From: Shewanella salipaludis
GTDB lineage: Bacteria; Pseudomonadota; Gammaproteobacteria; Enterobacterales; Shewanellaceae
Direction: 5' to 3'
DNA length: 64,000 nt
Assembly (NCBI RefSeq): GCF_012911865.1
Contig: NZ_JAAXYH010000001.1
Coordinates: forward strand, 434,001-498,000
Part shown: in pieces, positions 18,530 to 26,319 of the stretch
How positions within the stretch are numbered: the first letter of the stretch is position 1
How the letters are laid out: each line of letters begins with the position of its first letter
Translations under genes and position numbers: made by a program
The notes under the pieces: model-generated
The model's database searches: none
The model's input: the letters and a program-made list of their open reading frames with translations, nothing else
What the model was told of the DNA's origin: nothing

Positions 18530-19966
18530 TTATGCCGCTTCTGCTTCAGCCAATGCTGGCAGCGTATTATCAGGGGCCTTAACTGTACGGATCACGTTAT
18601 ATGCCATGATCAGCATACCTGTGAGGAAGAAACATCCTCCGATGAAACGTACAAAGTAGAATGGATAAGAGGCTTCCAATCCTTCCACAAAGCTGTAAGT
18701 CAGGGTGCCGTCGGCGTTAACCGCGCGCCACATCAGACCTTGCATCACACCCGAGATCCACATGGCAACGATATACAGCACTGTGCCGATAGTCGCTAAC
18801 CAGAAATGCACATTGACTAACTTAGTGCTGTACATGCGGCCGTGGCCGAAGAGTACCGGGATCAGGTGATACAGAGAACCGATAGAGACCATGGCAACCC
18901 AGCCTAGCGCGCCTGAGTGTACGTGGCCTATGGTCCAGTCTGTGTAATGTGACAGGGCGTTAACCGTCTTGATCGCCATCATAGGGCCTTCGAAGGTAGA
19001 CATACCGTAGAAAGACAGAGAGACAACCAGAAAGCGCAGCACAGGGTCGGTACGCAGTTTATGCCAGGCACCCGACAGGGTCATGATACCGTTGATCATG
19101 CCACCCCAAGAAGGTGCGAACAGGATCAGTGACATCACCATACCCAGGGACTGAGTCCAGTCTGGCAGGGCGGTGTAATGCAAGTGGTGTGGACCGGCCC
19201 AGATATACAATGCAATCAACGCCCAGAAATGAACGATAGACAGACGGTATGAGTAGACGGGGCGACCGGCTTGTTTAGGCACGAAGTAGTACATCATACC
19301 CAGGAAGCCCGCAGTCAGCAGGAAGCCTACCGCGTTGTGGCCATACCACCATTGCACCATGGCATCTACGGCGCCGCCATACACTGAGTATGACTTCCAC
19401 AGGCTGACCGGAATCGCCATGGAGTTCACTATGTGCAATACGGCCACGGTGATGATGAATCCACCGAAGAACCAGTTAGCCACATAGATATGCGACGTGG
19501 TTCGCTTGATGATGGTACCGAAGAACACCACTGCGTAGGAAATCCACACTATGGTGATTGCGATATCTATGGGCCATTCCAGTTCGGCATACTCTTTAGC
19601 CTGGGTGATACCCAGAGGTAAAGTGATGGCTGCCGCGAGAATGATGGCTTGCCAGCCCCAGAACGTAAATGCAGCCAATTTGGGTGCAAAGAGTCGGGTT
19701 TGACAGGTGCGTTGAACAACATAATAGGATGTGGCAAAAAGGGCTGATGTACCGAACGCGAAGATCACCGCATTGGTATGTAATGGTCGCAGGCGACTAT
19801 ACGTTAACCAAGGTGTATCGAAGTTCAGCTGTGGCCAGATTAACTGAGCCGCAATTAACACACCGACTGACATACCAACAATGCCCCACAGAACTGTGGT
19901 TAAGGCAAATTGGCGGACAACGGTGTAATTGTAATCAGCGCCTGTAGGCTGGGAATGGTTCATCAT
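18530..19966 (-). CDS. ccoN: Cbb3 oxidase catalytic subunit I CcoN (478 aa)
   Basis: This heme-copper oxidase subunit carries heme b and the b3-CuB centre in 12 membrane helices. Conserved features include [15 protein letters not shown] (heme b ligand), [18 protein letters not shown] with the CuB and Tyr region, [17 protein letters not shown] and the double histidine region [13 protein letters not shown]. It is the first gene of ccoNOQP. Leftward transcription starts in the 226-bp gap that contains an FNR box about 200 bases upstream. Confidence 0.97.
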   Translation of the reverse strand: MMNHSQPTGADYNYTVVRQFALTTVLWGIVGMSVGVLIAAQLIWPQLNFDTPWLTYSRLRPLHTNAVIFAFGTSALFATSYYVVQRTCQTRLFAPKLAAFTFWGWQAIILAAAITLPLGITQAKEYAELEWPIDIAITIVWISYAVVFFGTIIKRTTSHIYVANWFFGGFIITVAVLHIVNSMAIPVSLWKSYSVYGGAVDAMVQWWYGHNAVGFLLTAGFLGMMYYFVPKQAGRPVYSYRLSIVHFWALIALYIWAGPHHLHYTALPDWTQSLGMVMSLILFAPSWGGMINGIMTLSGAWHKLRTDPVLRFLVVSLSFYGMSTFEGPMMAIKTVNALSHYTDWTIGHVHSGALGWVAMVSIGSLYHLIPVLFGHGRMYSTKLVNVHFWLATIGTVLYIVAMWISGVMQGLMWRAVNADGTLTYSFVEGLEASYPFYFVRFIGGCFFLTGMLIMAYNVIRTVKAPDNTLPALAEAEAA

Positions 19967-20164
19967 TTGCTTCCACTGCTTATTACTTTTACATATAGTT
20001 TTAGTAAAGACGGGCTTTACCTGTTATTTATGGTACAAAAAAGCCACTCAAATAAGTGGTGTTCCTGTGCCAAAGCGATAATCCGTAGGTTCTGGGGTGA
20101 GCCTAAGGACGCTTAATAATACTGTAGACCCATGGAAAAAGATACCTGAGAGGCCAATAGAAAG

Positions 20165-20178
20165 TTGATCTGGATCAA
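20165..20178. promoter_or_regulatory. Perfect FNR/EtrA box between ccoN and a lipoprotein gene
   Basis: TTGATCTGGATCAA matches the FNR consensus TTGATNNNNATCAA at all ten defined positions. It lies 198 bases upstream of ccoN and 13 bases before the first possible start of the rightward lipoprotein gene, so it may serve ccoN, the lipoprotein gene or both. Confidence 0.85.
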
Positions 20179-20191
20179 GCGGCTACATAGA

Positions 20192-20689
20192 ATGTTAACA
20201 CGTTGCCATATAAGGTCATTTTTTGTGCTTAACCGATTTTTTTTGCCGATTTTTTATGCATCATTATTGCTGTCTGCCGGGGGTTGTGACCGGGTTCAAG
20301 AAGCGACTGAAAATGCGATCGCCGACACGAAAATAAGCGATCCTTCACTCTGCCAATTTGCCACCGGCAGCTGTCGCAAAAACCTGGACGGGGTCGAATT
20401 GCAACTGGCACTATCCCCCGTCGATGCGCCGAGCGAACGGCCGCTGCAGTTGTCGCTGACGGCATCAGAGCCAATAACCTCGGTGCAGGTACGACTCGAA
20501 GGCCGCGACATGTTCATGGGGATCATTCCTGTTAAGCTGAAACAAGTGTCCGGGACCCAATACAGTGCCGATGTGATCTACGGCTCCTGCAGCAGTGGCT
20601 ATATGGTGTGGTCGGCATTCATCAGCTTCGACTATCGGGGGAAGATGCATACCTTGGTGTTTGACTTCCTCGCGGACAATGACGCCTGA
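20192..20689 (+). CDS. Putative lipoprotein of unknown function (165 aa)
   Basis: The N-terminus has a hydrophobic stretch ending LLLSAGGC, with candidate lipidated Cys32, so the product is likely anchored in the envelope. The mature domain is mainly beta (LQLALSPVDAP, SLTASEPITSVQVRLEGRDMFMG) and holds further cysteines (PSLCQFATGSC, GSCSSGY). I do not recognise a family. The start could be ATG 20192 or GTG 20225, the latter with AAGG upstream. The FNR box immediately before it suggests regulation together with the divergent cbb3 operon and perhaps a role in respiration. Confidence 0.7.
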   Translation: MLTRCHIRSFFVLNRFFLPIFYASLLLSAGGCDRVQEATENAIADTKISDPSLCQFATGSCRKNLDGVELQLALSPVDAPSERPLQLSLTASEPITSVQVRLEGRDMFMGIIPVKLKQVSGTQYSADVIYGSCSSGYMVWSAFISFDYRGKMHTLVFDFLADNDA

Positions 20690-20789
20690 CCCCGGCGTAA
20701 ATCTGTTGACGACTTTGCACCTTCCTCATTTATGTCCCCTAACCGGCGCATTCACCCCATGCAGCGCCACTAAATCGCATCGTCGCTAT

Positions 20790-20804
20790 TGATAATTATT
20801 CTCA
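20790..20804. promoter_or_regulatory. Fur-like site (7-1-7 type, one mismatch)
   Basis: TGATAATTATTCTCA matches the TGATAAT-N-ATTATCA Fur pattern at 13 of 14 defined positions. It lies about 180 bases upstream of the small ORF at 20986. No other rightward gene lies closer. Confidence 0.5.
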
Positions 20805-20866
20805 TTAAGGTATCTTATTATCTGGGCCGAGGGCAGAGCTTATTTTGAGGATTGATTGTCTGGCCT

Positions 20867-20968
20867 CATTTTCAGGACTCATTCTGAGGGCTCTTTTCAG
20901 GACACGTTTTCAGGGCTCATTTTCAGAGCTTTGTTTTCATGACTCATCTTAAGGGCTTTTTTCAGGGA
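20867..20968. repeat. Degenerate 13-bp tandem repeat, about 8 units
   Basis: Units approximating CATTTTCAGGGCT start at 20867, 20880, 20893, 20905, 20918, 20931, 20945 and 20958. Unit length varies from 11 to 14. The tract fills the space between the Fur-like site and the next ORF. Confidence 0.75.
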
Positions 20969-20985
20969 AAAGGGAGGGCAGCGCG

Positions 20986-21261
20986 ATGCAAACCAGGGTC
21001 AACTTAAGCATAGCGGCGGATACACTCGCCAGATTAATTGCCCAGGGACACTTGTGTGCCGCCGATTTTGGTTGTCTCGACGCAGGATCCAAGCGCCAGG
21101 TATGGCAGATGTGCCTCAACCACTGTCGGCAGTTGGGAGCATGTGACCTTTGTGGTGCTTGTGAGCATGACCCGGCTCACCGGCGTCATGACACAATCCC
21201 TGACAAGAACCCAGGGGCCCATGATACGCAACGTTATCATCACGCCTCCCGCATCGCCTAG
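20986..21261 (+). CDS. Small Cys-rich hypothetical protein (91 aa)
   Basis: ATG 20986 is preceded by a strong GGGAGGG ribosome-binding site. The first 55 residues (RVNLSIAADTLARLIAQG, CAADFGCLDAGSKRQVWQMCL) look like a genuine helical domain. They are followed by a cysteine cluster (NHCRQLGACDLCGACEH) with CxxC spacing that could bind metal. The last 30 residues are of low quality and may be read-through of a shortened gene. I do not recognise the family. The Fur-like site upstream would fit an iron-related role, by inference only. Confidence 0.5.
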   Translation: MQTRVNLSIAADTLARLIAQGHLCAADFGCLDAGSKRQVWQMCLNHCRQLGACDLCGACEHDPAHRRHDTIPDKNPGAHDTQRYHHASRIA

Positions 21262-21398
21262 CCCGGTTATCCGGGCCGGGCCATGCCAGACTCAGGGGCA
21301 TAGCCAAAATATGCTTATCGCTCTGGATTATTAAGGGCTATCATATTGAAAATGCTTGCTTATAAATCATGCTATCGCTAAGGCCCATCCATCTTATT

Positions 21399-22691
21399 AT
21401 GTCATACCCACCCGTCATGCCGCTGTTCGATACCGTCGACAGCATTCAACTGGGCAACTGCCATGTGAATCAATATCTGACCCAAGTCAGCCTCAATAAG
21501 GTGACAGATGCCGGCCTGGTGATGGAGCACGCCACCGACTGGTTGTATGAGCAGCAACACAATGAAAACAACTACAAGGCCTACAGGAGTGAGCTGACGA
21601 CTTTCCTGCATTGGTGCTTCGATGTTGCCGCCATGTCGCCGACGGCGCTGACCCGCAAGGATATGGGTCGCTACGTGGATTATTGTCGCCAGCCGCCACA
21701 AGCGCTCATCGGCTACTTCAACGTGGCCCAGTTCAAAGACGACAAGGAGACCAGGGACAGACGCCCCAATCCCCAATGGCGGCCCTTCGTCGGCAAGAAA
21801 ATCCTCGGCCAGGAACAGGAGTACAGCCTGAGCGACAATGCTCTCAAGACCAAGATGGCGATCCTTTCTTCCTTTTATAGCTACCTGGTTGGCGAGGAAT
21901 ACTGCGAGCGCAATCCGGCGCAGATCTGGCTCAATCACAGCCGTTTCTCCGGCAAGCGTCAGTTTCGCGCCCCCGACGACGAAGACAACTGCCAGGCATT
22001 TACTCAGCTGCAATGGTCCTATGTGATCGCCTGCGTGACGCAGTTGGCCGAGCAGGAGCCGGAACTGCATCAGCGCAGCCTGTTTCTGGTGAAGCTCATC
22101 TATTGCTGTTACCTGAGGGTCTCAGATGTCTCGGCCCGCGCCGGTTATGCCCCTGTGATGAGCCAGTTCCGGCAGAATCGCGACACAGGCATCTGGAGCT
22201 TTCACATCCCCCAGAGTAAGGGCGGGAAACGCCGCAGCGTCGCCATCTCCAAGGCGCTGCTCGACGGCCTGGTCGAGTACCGTCGCTTCCTCGGCCTGTC
22301 CGACTATCCAGCGGCGAACGAACAACAGCCATTATTCGTGCGTCACAGAGCGGCGGGGCGGGGCCGTGATGCCGGGCTGCTGAACGCCAATCTTGGGATT
22401 CGGCAGATAAGAGAGGAAATTCAGCAGCTTATTCTGTTGGCGGCCGCTCAGGCCGAAGCCGATGGTTTCGTGCAGGACGCGATAGAAATGCGCAAGCTGA
22501 CCGCCCACAATCTGCGTCACACGGGGATCACCCACGACATCAACATCAACCGCCGCCCCTTGTCCCATGTGCAGGCCGATGCCGGCCATGAGAGCATAGA
22601 CACCACTTCGCAATACCTGCATACCAGCCAGATAGAGAGGCACGAGAGCGCCTACGGCAAACCCCTGGATAGGCTGCAGGGGATAGATTGA
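21399..22691 (+). CDS. Tyrosine-type site-specific recombinase (430 aa)
   Basis: This phage-integrase-family protein has an N-terminal core-binding SAM-like domain and a C-terminal catalytic domain. The catalytic residues are visible: Arg in CCYLRVSD, Lys in SKGGKRRSV, His-x-x-Arg in AHNLRHTG, His in DAGHESIDTT and the nucleophilic Tyr in SQYLHTSQ. It is longer than XerC/XerD (about 300 aa), because of an extended N-terminal region. No prophage or island genes accompany it. It stands alone 1.3 kb from the dif-type site. The start could also be 21369 or 21417; none has a good ribosome-binding site. Confidence 0.88.
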   Translation: MSYPPVMPLFDTVDSIQLGNCHVNQYLTQVSLNKVTDAGLVMEHATDWLYEQQHNENNYKAYRSELTTFLHWCFDVAAMSPTALTRKDMGRYVDYCRQPPQALIGYFNVAQFKDDKETRDRRPNPQWRPFVGKKILGQEQEYSLSDNALKTKMAILSSFYSYLVGEEYCERNPAQIWLNHSRFSGKRQFRAPDDEDNCQAFTQLQWSYVIACVTQLAEQEPELHQRSLFLVKLIYCCYLRVSDVSARAGYAPVMSQFRQNRDTGIWSFHIPQSKGGKRRSVAISKALLDGLVEYRRFLGLSDYPAANEQQPLFVRHRAAGRGRDAGLLNANLGIRQIREEIQQLILLAAAQAEADGFVQDAIEMRKLTAHNLRHTGITHDININRRPLSHVQADAGHESIDTTSQYLHTSQIERHESAYGKPLDRLQGID

Positions 22692-23263
22692 TGGGGGAGG
22701 GTGATGACGTAGTATTCTTGATACTGCCGAATGAGCCCAAACGCGAGCTACTATTCGGGCAATAGCGGTGGTTTCAGGCCGTTTTCTCTGGTTTTCCCAC
22801 TCTGTAGCTGACTGGCGTATGCAATTAGTCAATGGTTCCAGCAATTGATTAAGTGCTTCAATCGAAGGGGGGATGTTATCGAGCCTGTCTTCAATTCACA
22901 ATATCCAGGGTGCTAAACCAACCCAATTGCGCTTCATCTTGTTGTTCGCCACTCGGATGGTATGTCGATACCAGCTCTATGATAGCAATCAGCCTTGCAG
23001 TACAAAGGCTCATATTCTGTCCTCAATGGCTGAAGCGCAATATCAGGCAGCATAGCAAACATTGGATGGTTTGATGCTTGGATGTTCGGGCCAGGATGAA
23101 TCGTAAATAGCGCCAAATTGGTTGCAGTTGCCATGTTTGGGTTGCTCGGGAAGCGGCATGGGTTAATGCCGATAATGTGACTTATCGGCATCAAGAGGCG
23201 GATCGGATTTGCTTGCTATACTCTAGCTCTACACACGCCGGCCTTGGCTAGACGGAGTTGTTT
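22692..23263. other. Gene-poor stretch after the recombinase
   Basis: Short open frames on both strands here have no ribosome-binding site and odd composition, and I do not accept any as genes. The stretch holds a KOPS-like GGGGAGGG at 22694-22701 and a perfect hairpin at 23166-23191. Confidence 0.6.
23166..23191. repeat. Perfect 10-bp inverted repeat
   Basis: ATGCCGATAA and TTATCGGCAT surround a 6-base loop, 73 bases before the small hypothetical gene at 23264. There is no T run, so it is an operator or structural element rather than a terminator. Confidence 0.6.
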
Positions 23264-23566
23264 ATGGAAACCAGAGAGCAAATGAAAGCAGACAAGCACA
23301 TTGCCTTGCTCAATCAGGAACTCTACCCGGTCACATTCGAGCGGGATCCCTATGATCCGCTGCGGGAAGACCCGGTTTGCTTCGGTATTGCCTATTGTGG
23401 CGGCAATTATCGTCTGGAAATCACCCACAATGCCTGGGTTATCGAGAGTGTATTGTTAGGGCTGCATGTTGAAAAAGCCGCGGCACTGATGAAATCGAAC
23501 CCGGGAAAAACGGTCGTCTTGGATTCGGTTCCGACTGGCAACGAAGTCAGCATCAAACTCAAGTAG
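23264..23566 (+). CDS. Hypothetical protein (100 aa)
   Basis: ATG 23264 is preceded by GGAG at ideal spacing. The protein is soluble, rich in acidic residues and has no signal peptide. Distinct segments are LNQELYPVTFERDPYDPLRED, split here only for description, then CFGIAYCGGNYRLEI and VLDSVPTGNEVSIKLK at the end. I do not recognise a family. It lies alone, 370 bases from the dif-type site. Confidence 0.65.
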   Translation: METREQMKADKHIALLNQELYPVTFERDPYDPLREDPVCFGIAYCGGNYRLEITHNAWVIESVLLGLHVEKAAALMKSNPGKTVVLDSVPTGNEVSIKLK

Positions 23567-23939
23567 CTATTGCTTCATCAGCTCAAGCCGCTGACAGTTA
23601 AAGCCACTGGCAGCCCAAGGTTGCTGGCAGTTCAGAGTTCAGGCTATCAATTTAAATAGCTAATCCATCGGCTGCGATACGATCGGCTTGCTGTCATTTG
23701 GCGGTATGTCTGAAGCCGGCCAGCTCTGGAAAGCACATTAGATGGCGAAACTTTTTTATCGAACGTTCCTCGGCGCACAGTTAAACTCATACTTTGTTAT
23801 CAGAGAAAGTGTTGAAGTGTTGGATTGTAAAATATGGCAACTGAGACCATGGCATGCGCTAGTTGTATGCTTGCCGGGTTTATGGCAGGCTCGGCTAGCG
23901 CTAAACAAATGCCAGGTAATCCCGCTAATCCCCAGCATT

Positions 23940-23967
23940 GTTTAACATAAACATCTTTATGCGCACA
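23940..23967 (-). other. Second, inverted dif-like site sharing the XerC arm
   Basis: Read on the minus strand, the arms are TGTGCGCATAA (10 of 11 matches to the E. coli XerC arm), a non-canonical centre AGATGT, then TTATGTTAAAC (10 of 11 to the XerD arm). It overlaps the canonical site by ten bases, through the nearly palindromic XerC arm. Confidence 0.6.
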
Positions 23968-23985
23968 ATGTATATTATGTTAAAT
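23958..23985 (+). other. dif: dif-type XerCD recombination site
   Basis: The 28-bp site has XerC arm TATGCGCACAA (8 of 11 matches to E. coli dif), centre TGTATA (6 of 6) and XerD arm TTATGTTAAAT (11 of 11), giving 25 of 28 identities overall. This is the site where XerCD, activated by FtsK, resolves chromosome dimers at the terminus. KOPS-like octamers on the two sides point toward it. Confidence 0.85.
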
Positions 23986-24207
23986 AAGGTTTATGGCTAT
24001 CGGATAGGCTGCATGCTTGGTGGCCGCTGCCATTCCAGTTGAGACTGTGCCGCATGTGAGATTTTACCCGTACCGGCGCAGCCACTACTCCCTATCCTTG
24101 CCATTAGCTTACGCAAGGCTTAATGCCAAGACAGCCCTTTGGTGATTGCTGCAGGACTTTCGGTTTCGACCCGTTTATGAGTTAACCACTTATGCCAGTG
24201 TTGCGGT

Positions 24208-24777
24208 TCAGCTTGCAGCTTCTGTGATGCCACTGCGCTCGGCTATCTCGGTAGCAAAGCCATCGATACTTTGTTGATTCTTGTTAAGCCAGTATTTCTC
24301 AATGCCCTCGGAGCCTCGCTTCTCTGACCATTTAGCCAGATCGTCTCTATCGTCTTCGTATGTGAAGTAAGGAACGGCCATGCCGCATGAAGTTTGAACC
24401 ATGGCAATATCCAATACAAAGACTTGCCGGGCTGCGACACTTTCGGGAAAAAGCCGAGAATATTGCGCCCAATCTGCGTCCCTGGAATGCAACACCTCAG
24501 CTTGGCCATAGACACGCAGAATGAGCGGCGAGCCTTCAAATGCACAAAACATGATGGTCATACGCGCATTTTTGAGCACATGGGAAGCAGATTCATTACC
24601 ACTGCCTGTCAGGTTTAGCCAAGCGATCTTTGTTGGACTGATGACTCGTAATGAATCACCGCCTTTGGGTGACAAGTTCACACTGCCGGTTTCGGCAGCA
24701 GTGCCGACGAAGTAGATTTTTTGCTGCTCGATAAATGCTATGTGTTTACTTGAGAGTTCTGAAAATTGCTTTCCCAT
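24208..24777 (-). CDS. Pyridoxamine 5'-phosphate oxidase-like flavin protein (189 aa)
   Basis: The protein belongs to the split-barrel, FMN-binding pyridoxamine 5'-phosphate oxidase superfamily (PF01243). Visible segments include QQKIYFVGTAAETGSVNLSPKG, then IAWLNLTGSGNESASHVLKN, RMTIMFCAFEG and PLILRVYGQAEV. True PdxH enzymes differ at the C-terminus, so this is a general FMN or F420-type reductase of unknown substrate. The ATG at 24777 has a plausible GGGAGATTAAT ribosome-binding region upstream. The gene is a monocistron in the accessory region near dif. Confidence 0.85.
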   Translation of the reverse strand: MGKQFSELSSKHIAFIEQQKIYFVGTAAETGSVNLSPKGGDSLRVISPTKIAWLNLTGSGNESASHVLKNARMTIMFCAFEGSPLILRVYGQAEVLHSRDADWAQYSRLFPESVAARQVFVLDIAMVQTSCGMAVPYFTYEDDRDDLAKWSEKRGSEGIEKYWLNKNQQSIDGFATEIAERSGITEAAS

Positions 24778-25482
24778 CGGATTAATCTCCCTATTTTTTG
24801 ATAAAAGGCATCATGCTCATCTTATTACTTTTGACTCAATACCTCGATTCAGTATCTCCCCACACTAAAGCTGTGAATTTAAACCTAATCTCATTCCCCT
24901 GCCCGACCCATTCTATTCATTGACGTGATACGGCGCATATAGTGCATTTCGGAAATGACAGTGCCGCCCACAAGAGTTGGGAGGAAATGGCTCTTGACTA
25001 GCATTTGCGATGCTTGGATTTGCCCATTTTGTATCGGTTCCGGTGTGCTATTCACAGGATCTGATCGCATCAGGAGCAGAAGGTTCACCTATTTAGGCAA
25101 CAACGCCGTTTGGACGTACACAAGGAAACGACTGATGTTGCTCTGGTTTCTGACACTATTTGGCGATACTGTAACCTATTGCGGCACTATCGCCATCAAA
25201 GCCAAGCTCCAACTGCGCAAACAAGATTTGTGTTACATCCGGCGTATACCCAAACCCGCTGACTAGTGTCCGCAGAGAATGCAAGGTCAACCGCGACACT
25301 TACTCGCCAAAGGCACTTCATCAGGATGTCCTTGCCTGCTTTTTTAATGTCCGGCACGGACACCTTTGTACCTATTGACAGGGAGAATAATATCAACGCT
25401 GCCGTAAGGGGTGGCAACAGCAGCTCCGCCATGTCGTAGTTGCCATCCCATGGCGCAAAGCGCCCTTCACGGCCTTGTTAAC
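24778..25482. other. Gene-less stretch ending in an attC-like palindrome
   Basis: About 700 bases without a credible gene. Frames of 65-103 codons exist on both strands but lack ribosome-binding sites and recognisable sequence. The last 90 bases form an attC-like structure that is described separately. The rest may be remnants of lost cassettes or genes. Confidence 0.5.
25394..25482 (-). other. attC-like imperfect palindrome next to the immunity gene
   Basis: The outer arms CAACGCTGCCGTAAGGG (25394-25410) and CCCTTCACGGCCTTGTTAAC (25463-25482) pair with one unpaired base. The inner arms GTGGCAAC and GTTGCCAT pair further in. The right side carries its own nested hairpin GGCGC-AAA-GCGCC. The size (89 bp), the extrahelical base and the position directly after a stop codon fit an integron attC. 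The terminal core triplets GTT/AAC are present, but the 7-base core boxes are not exact. Confidence 0.45.
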
Positions 25483-25716
25483 TTATAACTCGTCTCGCGA
25501 AAAATCAGTGATACCTGCTCCGAACTGGCTGATAGCCTTTTCTTTTAGTGGGGTGAGTAACAAGCGCAGTTCAATTAGGTCATTGCCGACATCTGCAATC
25601 TCATCTGGATCATCTGAGGTTTCACAGGTTTCGGCCATTTGTAGCTCAAGCGCCATAAGGCCCTCAAGCACGTACTTCAATTCTGATTCTGCAAGTTCAA
25701 GCTTGAACTGGCTCAT
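25483..25716 (-). CDS. Tsi2-like immunity/antitoxin protein (77 aa)
   Basis: This short acidic protein is predicted to be two helices (residues 3-30 and 37-65) ending in GAGITDFSRDEL. Its length (77 aa), helical hairpin and spacing of DDPDEIADVGNDLIELR resemble Tsi2, the Pseudomonas immunity protein to Tse2. The start codon overlaps the toxin stop codon (ATGA), so the two are translated together. The stop codon is directly followed by the attC-like palindrome. The family call rests on pairwise resemblance and on the partner gene. Confidence 0.65.
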   Translation of the reverse strand: MSQFKLELAESELKYVLEGLMALELQMAETCETSDDPDEIADVGNDLIELRLLLTPLKEKAISQFGAGITDFSRDEL

Positions 25717-26090
25717 ACAATTTTTCCTTCTTTCTTGAACACACGAGATGCTTTCAAAGCCATTTCTTCGAGCAATCCCTTGAACTTATCCACCGGCATG
25801 TTCTGAGCGGGAGAAATGCAATAATGGTGAGGCTTATCTTGAACCATTTTTAATCCATGAGGAGGCTGGGTGTTCGGCGGAAACCTCCAAATCCAACCTG
25901 TCATAGGAGCGTTGTTGATGCCTTCCCTGTCGAACACGCTGATTCCTTTTCCGTTCGCGATGATAACCTTAATTCCATTTATGATTGTAACATCAACATC
26001 GCGAGCTCGAACATTAGATAAACGAGGACTTGAGGCATTTCCCAGACGGAAAAGCTCTTCGGGTAGGATGTAAAATTCCTTTGGATACAT
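25713..26090 (-). CDS. Tse2-like ADP-ribosyltransferase toxin (125 aa)
   Basis: The C-terminal half matches the Tse2 toxin pattern: GKGISVFDREGI, then PPHGLKMVQDKPHHYCISPAQNMP, quoted in pieces as SVFDR, GLK-x3-D and HY-x-I-x-PA-x3-M. These correspond to SVFDRAG, LKVKQDSYN and HYTIMPAKPM of Pseudomonas Tse2. The N-terminal MYPKEFYILPEELFRLGN would hold the conserved first strand and arginine region. I chose ATG 26090, with GGAG six bases upstream; the frame is open to 26141. No type VI secretion genes are in the window, so it may act as a chromosomal toxin-antitoxin pair. Confidence 0.7.
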   Translation of the reverse strand: MYPKEFYILPEELFRLGNASSPRLSNVRARDVDVTIINGIKVIIANGKGISVFDREGINNAPMTGWIWRFPPNTQPPHGLKMVQDKPHHYCISPAQNMPVDKFKGLLEEMALKASRVFKKEGKIV

Positions 26091-26319
26091 AATGATCTCC
26101 ATATCGTTGATAAAAAAGTTAACGTTTAAGCTAATCAGCAATCAGCCAGGCTGACCCTGTTCTTATACTCAGGAGCCCCAGATTGCCCATGTCTCATGCA
26201 TTGTTGAAACACAAAGCGAAACAGGCATGGGCCCATCTCCGATGGCTATTTTTTAAAGAATGCTGGGCCCTTAACAACTGTGGGCCCTTGAGAATGGCGG
26301 CAATGAATTCTCGTTGTCG

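Larger units (their letters stand above)
23567..24207. other. Intergenic region carrying the dif-type site
   Basis: No credible gene is visible on either strand. Apart from the Xer site at 23940-23985, I see no repeat or promoter that I would defend. Confidence 0.6.

Noticed and set aside
22853..23194. Overlapping short frames on both strands after the recombinase
   Set aside because: None has a ribosome-binding site or recognisable sequence; the composition is not protein-like.
23742..23945. 67-codon frame just left of dif
   Set aside because: It has a weak start, unlikely composition, and ends within the inverted XerD arm.
24891..25432. Frames of 65-103 codons between the flavin protein and the immunity gene
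   Set aside because: No start signals, and the minus-strand frame begins inside the attC-like structure. They could be remnants but I cannot support a gene.
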